Positions 58,880 to 64,000 of a DNA stretch of 64,000 bases are shown one piece after another (within the stretch, counting starts at the first letter, position 1; every line of letters begins with the position of its first letter). The position numbers and the translations under genes were made by a program. The notes under the pieces are model-generated. The model saw only the letters and a list, made by a program, of their open reading frames with translations. It was not told the origin of the DNA and did not search any database. Source of the DNA: Kuschelorhynchus macadamiae (Eukaryota > Arthropoda > Insecta > Coleoptera > Curculionidae); assembly GCA_030620095.1 (NCBI GenBank), contig JAUTXW010004495.1, forward strand, positions 556,001 to 620,000, given 5' to 3'.

Positions 58880-59125
58880 TTATTAATTAACTATTGGTGT
58901 CGAGTGAACTGTTGGAAATGTCTACCATCATGCTCGATACATAGACGGAGTCTTTCTACTTTAGAATTTACTGCAGCTTCTATTTCTCCAGATGGTATCA
59001 TCTGGATTGCGTTTCTAATTCGGTAGATGAAGTCCTCTCTTGTTGTTGGTCTATTTTGGTACACAAAATCCTTAAGGCAACCCTACAAGTAAAAGTCTAG
59101 ACACGTCAAATCGGGGGTACGAAAA
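58880..59125 (-). pseudogene. mariner-like transposase, C-terminal fragment
   Basis: On the minus strand from about 59115: TPDLTCLDFYL, stop, GCLKDFVYQNRPTTREDF, then IYRIRNAIQMIPSGEIEAAV and VERLRLCIEHDGRHFQQF before TAA. PDLxxLDFxLWG holds the third catalytic Asp, and the rest is the C-terminal helix region. A related tail occurs at 62228-62352. The upstream part is missing because the right inverted repeat starts at once. Confidence 0.8.
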
Positions 59126-59844
59126 TGTCTTTTAATGTTTTAATGGTGTTTTTTTATTTTGTAAAAGTTGTTATTGGTTTTGATTAAAAGTTAAAAAAAC
59201 GCTCTTATTTTTCATTTTTATCTCTTAGTGTACCCTGTAGGTGTAGACAATTCAACGTTTTTCATAAATTCACATAAAGAAATATAGATGTAAATATACA
59301 ATCGCATAAATCATAAAAAAAGAAAATTGAAATATTGGAAACAACAAATTTTTAAGTCACCCTGTATAATTTGCTTCGTTTTTCTTTATTTGATTTTATC
59401 CCAATTGAACGACCACTGGTACTGATGTGTTATGTGTAACGACAAAAAAATAGAGTCCTACAAAACTGCGTCTATCTCTTTAATAAAAACCTCATTAAGG
59501 TTTTTTGGACAGTAGACTTGTTTTAGCTAAAAATCGAGCTGAAAATTAAATTTCGTAGTTGCTACGTAAAACGCGCCCATTTACTGTTTCAAAAAAATCA
59601 AACGTTTTTTGAAGGATCCCCGTATAATATCACCTAACTTTAAGTTACTTTGAACAGCTCTCGTTAAAAGACAATACAGCAACATTTGGCAACAAAGTTC
59701 TTGAGGTTTCAAACTTACCTAAAATTTTCAATATCCCTAGACTATTTCCATGTGTGTACATGCTTGTTATACTGACAAGGCAGTTGGAAAGAGCAGGGAC
59801 CAGAACCACTAATATTACATTATATAACGAGAGACTAAAGTGAC

Positions 59845-60402
59845 TCATTTAATCCCGCGAATGGAGTTTATTGCGCGAAGGCTCTGCCTCGATTTTTTAA
59901 AGCTTCCATCCATTTTTACATTGTCACTCAAGTCTTCTGACTTTGGCATTTTTCGTGTACATTTCTCAATCTTCTTTGGTAGTAAATTATGCTTTTTTTC
60001 ATGCACAATTTTCTGCACAGTCCTTATACCGATTCCCAGAGCTTTTGCTACTGTCTCCTGGATATTGGCCGGTGAATTTTCATTTTCGTAATATTTTATT
60101 AGATTTAATACCATTTTTTTCGCTTGTGGATGCAAAAAACCCGAAAATTGTTTTCTATTACTCATTTTGTCACTGACTTGTCAATCTGACTTTCAAGTGA
60201 CATTGCTCAAAGATTTTTGCATCTGCTGGTATTTATATGTTTATCCTCTTTTATGAAAATATCATAGGTCTATTTAATTCATCTTCCGGATTTTATGCGG
60301 AGGATATGATTACACGTAATAAAAGAAAAACAAACTTTGTCGACAAACAAGTTTGTCGTTGATAAATCGTATGACCCGCACGATAACACTGCTTTTGACT
60401 AT
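59845..60402 (-). pseudogene. IS630-superfamily transposase, copy 3, N-terminal fragment
   Basis: On the minus strand the frame starts at 60165: MSNRKQFSGFLHPQAKKMVL, NLIKYYENENSPANIQETVA, GIGIRTVQKIVHEKKHNLLP and KIEKCTRKMPKSEDLSDNVK. It then jumps from KMD to GSFKKSRQ, an out-of-frame reading of EALKNRG, so about 75 bp were deleted. Homology ends near 59885. The upstream non-coding end (60166-60402) matches copies 1 and 2 and stops at CTTTTGACTAT. This copy has the best-preserved N-terminus and suggests that Met as start. No catalytic residue is left. Confidence 0.83.
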
Positions 60403-61867
60403 ATAAATAAATACATTTATTCAACTTTTTTAATTATGTGTTGCTAATATACATTTTAGTCTCTTGGGATAACTCGGGTACCCAAAAATATTACAGGACT
60501 TTTTTTATGCATTTTGAAAGATTGTGGACCAGTGCCAAGGATGACGTCGATGAAGTAACGAAGAAACTATTTATCAGAAAAGCAAATGTCTAAAATTTTA
60601 GCTCTTATAATAGCATGTACAAATTGCAGCCTATCACGAGGGTCATGTGGGGCTAAGCACTCCTTGTAGAGTTATCTTTTCCAATCAGCTGGGAATAAAA
60701 CAAAGTGGCTTTTAGCACCAAGAACTGTGCCGCACGGAGATGTAAATACAAATAGTCTATTCTTCCGTGCGCTGCTCTGTATGGATGGATGCGCAGGAGA
60801 TTATCAAAAATATGTAGGTATTTTATATATTTTTAATTAATTCTAAATTTTGTATGTTTCTAGAATAGTCTTTCTCTTCTACGCTTAAACAAAATATATT
60901 AATTTTAAATTCTAACCATTTTTGAAACTACAGTTTAAGAATAAATAGTACTGTTTGTAAATTTTATGTATTCAGTTTCTAAATTATGAATCCATAAATT
61001 AGTCGGTAGACTTGTAGTTTTGTTGTTAACTGGTTATTATAAGGTTGTATCTTGATTATTATTAGTTTTAGTTTTTAAGATTTGTTTGTGATTTGACTAT
61101 TTCTATATAATAACTGTATTGTCACACAGGAAACTAAAAACAAATATGTATTAATAAATTATAGGCAGTAGGCAATAAAAGCTTCAATTTTGGTGTTAAA
61201 ATGACATACGTCAATGCAATATATTTAAAAGAAGGGATATGTATTTATCTTGAATTGGAATACATTTTTTAGCTACAATCCCGTCAAGCTATTTCACGGT
61301 TAATTGAACTAGATTGAAGTGATGTGACAACTCGTTACGTTAATGAACTCCTTAATTAACTCGCTAAATTCAAACGGCCTTATGTGCGTATCAAATTCTG
61401 CCGATTCCGTTTTAACCACATAGCGAATATATCATGCTGATTACAAGTTTGGCCAATTTATTAGTCAGTAGTGAGTTTAGTGACGGTAGAAATGCAAACA
61501 GTCCGCTCAGTGATTAATATTGAAGCTAAAATCAAAGATGTTGCATATTTTGACAAGTTTAGTCTCCCCTGCGAATATCGTAGTGACCCCATTTGCAACT
61601 AAATAGCCATATCTATAAAATATCGAACTCAAAAATGTACAAGACTTGGCAAGTAAGGGTTACAATTTATTAAATTAGAGAGACATTTTTTTTTATTTAA
61701 GTGTGGTAAGAGAATTATGTAAAAACTAGACAATTATTGTTAAAATGAACACTATTTTTATTACAGTCTTTCTATAAATACTGAAAGTAGTTACGTTAAA
61801 AAATTGCAACAGTTAACGAAAAAAAAAACACAAAATTGTTTAAACTTTTGCAATGTTTAAAATAAAA

Positions 61868-61910
<43 letters not shown>

Positions 61911-62127
61911 TAAAAATATAAATATAGAAAAAAATTGGGCTGCAATAGCAACTTTAGTAATTTTGCATAACTGTAAAGAATACAACTTAACCCAAAAGAA
62001 CAAAACAAAAAATACTAAAACTTATTCTCATTATTCCATATGTTTCGCAATAAAACAGGTAAAGCTAGTGTGAGGCAGGGCAGGGCTCGATTTGGGCAAA
62101 AAGATTAAACCGAGTTCTACCTTGCGT
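60403..62127. other. unassigned, with a 36-bp TA array at 61871-61906
   Basis: A minus-strand reading at about 60760-60560 (GAKSHFVLFPADWKR, HDPRDRLQFVHAIIRAK) looks protein-like but matches no family I can name. The rest is AT-rich without motifs. Confidence 0.4.
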
Positions 62128-62442
62128 CAGTGAAACAACAAAAGAAAAACGACGAAATGAACTAACAACTAACAATAAAATAACAACAAATATATTTAAA
62201 ATTACTGAAAACGCAAATACTCAAAATACAAAATTGCAATCTTTCCAGTGTCGATTGGACTGCAGCCTCCACTTCTGCTTTGGATGGCATTCTTATACGG
62301 TCCACCATATCGTTTCTTGTAGTAGGTCGAGCCGCATATACTAAATCTTTTTACCTTAAGTAGTGTTCAGTAATTTTTAATATATTTGTTGTTAGTTTAT
62401 TGTCAGTTCATTTTGTCGTTTTCTTTTGTTGTTTCTCTGAGG
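62128..62442. mobile_element. MITE-like relic enclosing a mariner transposase C-terminus
   Basis: Arms of about 75-80 bp at 62128-62210 and 62365-62442 are reverse complements with a few indels (CAACAAAAGAAAACGAC, AATGAACTRACAA). Between them, 62352-62228 on the minus strand reads KDLVYAARPTTRNDMVDRIR, then MPSKAEVEAAVQSTLERLQF before the arm. This is like the C-terminal tail at 58880-59080. So it is an internally deleted mariner-type element of 315 bp. Confidence 0.78.
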
Positions 62443-62965
62443 GAAGGTACCATCATCAACTTTCTTAATTAAATGTGGACCTGCATTTTTTATTTCACTA
62501 TTCAATGCCCTTCATAACTACCAAATAAATTGTGATATAAAAGGCATAGCGTAAAGTCATTACGGTGCAGTTTATAGTTCCACGAGTAGAGCAAAAAAAG
62601 CACTTTTTTTTCGACACCCAGTTGAATAAAAATCGGTTCATCCAAAACAGAGATATCTATATTTGAAAGTAAAAATGTTTGACTTTCCCCCAGCACTTTG
62701 TTTTTGAAAATAAACAAAAACGTTCTGCAGCAAAAAAGTGCGTCATTGGTTGAAGCATACAATGCTTATATTCTCAATATACCTCAATTATAGAAAATTA
62801 AGAGAAAATTGGCATTTAAACTTTTGTGTCGCTGTTACTTCCCCTACGGCCAACTTTCAAACTTGAAAACAATTTACAGAGATTTCCCTTGTCCGATTTA
62901 CCTATAAATATATTATTCAATTCAATTAAGAAATAAATCATGGTTCTTGGGATTAGACCGTTTCA
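62443..62965. other. unassigned; shares a block with 58.1 kb
   Basis: 62590-62700 is the inverted counterpart of 58125-58230. The 86-residue frame at 62502-62762 has no motif. Confidence 0.45.
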
Positions 62966-63320
62966 AATTGGAATTAATATACGACGTTTCGCCTTCGATT
63001 GCACGAGGCATTTTCAGAGATCTTTACTTTTCCAGATCTGAACAGTGAATGAGTTCGAAGAGATTCCGACGGGCTTTTATACCCGACTTGTGCCCGCCGA
63101 ACCGTGACCTTGTGTTAAGATCGGTTTCCACGTGTGATGTAGACCGTACCTTATACCTTTATAATATGGGCAATGTTATGCTGGTATTCAGCTACAGCAG
63201 ATTGAATAATTTGTTTCTTTTTAATACATCGTTCATGTTCCTTATGTCTAGTTGATATTGAGCGTCCTGTTTCTCCCACATACACTTCTCCACATTTTGT
63301 GTACTCCTTCTGTTTGGAAA
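62966..63320 (-). pseudogene. Penelope-like element, GIY-YIG C-terminus
   Basis: On the minus strand from about 63310: YTKCGEVYVGETGRSISTR, HKEHERCIKKKQ, IIQSAVAEYQHN. This is the GIY-YIG core as found in Penelope elements (YVGETGRS, R..EH). The next part (to about 63060) has stops. The 3' region near 62982 carries GACGTTTCGCC. RT is not present, so the copy is a 3' fragment. It differs in sequence from the GIY-YIG domains near 12.5 and 29.6 kb, pointing to a different PLE family. Confidence 0.8.
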
Positions 63321-64000
63321 AGTACAATATCTTTCAGGGATCGCAAGCATTGTTCAATCTTCATATGTGTATTGAAGATTGTACGGGTAGTCCACTTAAG
63401 ATGCTCCTATACTTTATCGCAATAAATAAGACACTGAGAAAAAAATGTTAAATACAAAAAGTATTTGACCCTAAGTATATTTTTTTATGTTATGTCGAAA
63501 ATGTTTTGTAATAAGTAATCAGTTACTTTCTTTCTTGCATTACTTGTTGATTTAATGTTAAATTTAATAATAATGTTAAAAAAAACTTAGAATAGGATAT
63601 TAATTAGGTTTAGTTAGATTTTTAACAAAAATACCTGAATTATTATACAAAATTGGTCATAACTTCTAAACTACTAATTTTTGGGATATAAACTATATAT
63701 ATGGAACGATGCAGAATTAAATCCTAAACACAATAAAAGTGCTAAATAGAGGGTGTTCCATTTAAAAAAATTACATTTTTTTAGTTACAAAAACATTTTT
63801 TTGATGGTCATTTGTGACCACCCTGTATAATGGATTTTCCCTCTTGATAGGTCAGAGTATTAAATATTAACCACTCCCATGGATCCATAACCAAAATTCA
63901 CAATTTTAGTCTTCAAGTGTGAAAAAATCACACTTTTCCAAAAACCTGTTTTTCCGAAAAAAATTAAAAAAGTTAATTTTTCTCAAAAACTACTCAAAAT
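63321..64000. other. unassigned; probable start of another mariner-like relic
   Basis: GGGTGTTCCATTT at about 63750 and CACCCTGTATAATGG at about 63821 look like terminal motifs of mariner-type elements. The window ends at 64000 before any coding sequence. Confidence 0.4.

Larger units (their letters stand above)
56566..59750. mobile_element. mariner-like relic bounded by inverted repeats of about 0.6 kb
   Basis: 56566-57122 and 59128-59750 are reverse complements with indels: both contain ATAGTCTAGGGATATTG, TGTTGCTGTATTGTCTTT, ACGGGG(A)TCCTTCAAAAAA and CCATTAAAA(T/C)ATTAAAAGA. A minus-strand mariner C-terminus abuts the right arm at 59125. The interior also holds a Tc1-like fragment (57377-57950) and an unassigned block. 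Most of the mariner transposase is deleted. Confidence 0.83.

Overview
The window looks like gene-poor, very AT-rich nuclear DNA from an arthropod, most likely an insect. It has no operons, ribosome binding sites or dense long open frames. Almost everything recognisable is a decayed transposable element of a type common in insect genomes: jockey/CR1/I-like non-LTR retrotransposons, Penelope-like elements (PLEs) with GIY-YIG domains, several Tc1/mariner/IS630-superfamily transposases, a Crypton tyrosine recombinase and foldback-type inverted repeats. Long pure (TA)n arrays, up to 277 bp, add to the picture. I find no host gene I can defend. The only candidate host-type sequence is a possible THAP-domain first exon near 52.06 kb, and it carries an in-frame stop. 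No order or species can be named from this sequence alone.

Layout. 1.3-5.1 kb: a 5'-truncated minus-strand jockey-like element split inside its reverse transcriptase (RT) by a Crypton (about 2.69-4.31 kb). 6.0-9.3 kb: TA arrays flanking a nearly complete mariner-type element (7085-8755) whose transposase shows a DD41D spacing. 9.7-10.5 kb: first copy of a structured non-coding repeat family, called NCR here. 11.2-13.5 kb: two PLEs on opposite strands. 13.2-15.6 kb: a composite of PLE, NCR-end and IS630-type transposase fragments, repeated at 42.4-44.8 kb. 17.2-20.9 kb: two oppositely oriented NCR arrays forming a 3.7-kb foldback structure. 22.9-24.7 kb: two non-LTR fragments. 26.7-27.8 kb: NCR copy. 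28.5-30.1 kb: PLE with inverted terminal repeats. 30.1-32.5 kb: mariner-like element with inverted repeats of about 0.6 kb. 33.5-34.5 kb: a second, unrelated foldback element. 34.7-35.6 kb: PLE. 37.0-40.4 kb: jockey-like element interrupted by a 1.2-kb RNase H-bearing non-LTR insertion with a 14-bp target-site duplication.

41.8-47.1 kb: probably one mariner-like element broken by two later insertions. 47.2-49.9 kb: hAT-like termini and a jockey C-terminus. 50-53 kb: the least repetitive stretch, with a possible SINE and the THAP-like exon. 53.5-54.1 kb: NCR copy. 55.5 kb: mariner N-terminus. 56.6-59.8 kb: long-inverted-repeat mariner relic with a Tc1 fragment inside. 59.8-60.4 kb: third IS630-type copy. 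62.1-62.4 kb: MITE-like relic. 63.0-63.3 kb: PLE C-terminus.

The genes do not form a pathway; they are independent mobile elements inserted into one another, and the nesting gives relative ages. The most unusual structure is the NCR family: a roughly 530-bp higher-order unit of three diverged sub-repeats plus a spacer, found as direct arrays and as a foldback, with no protein I can link to its movement.
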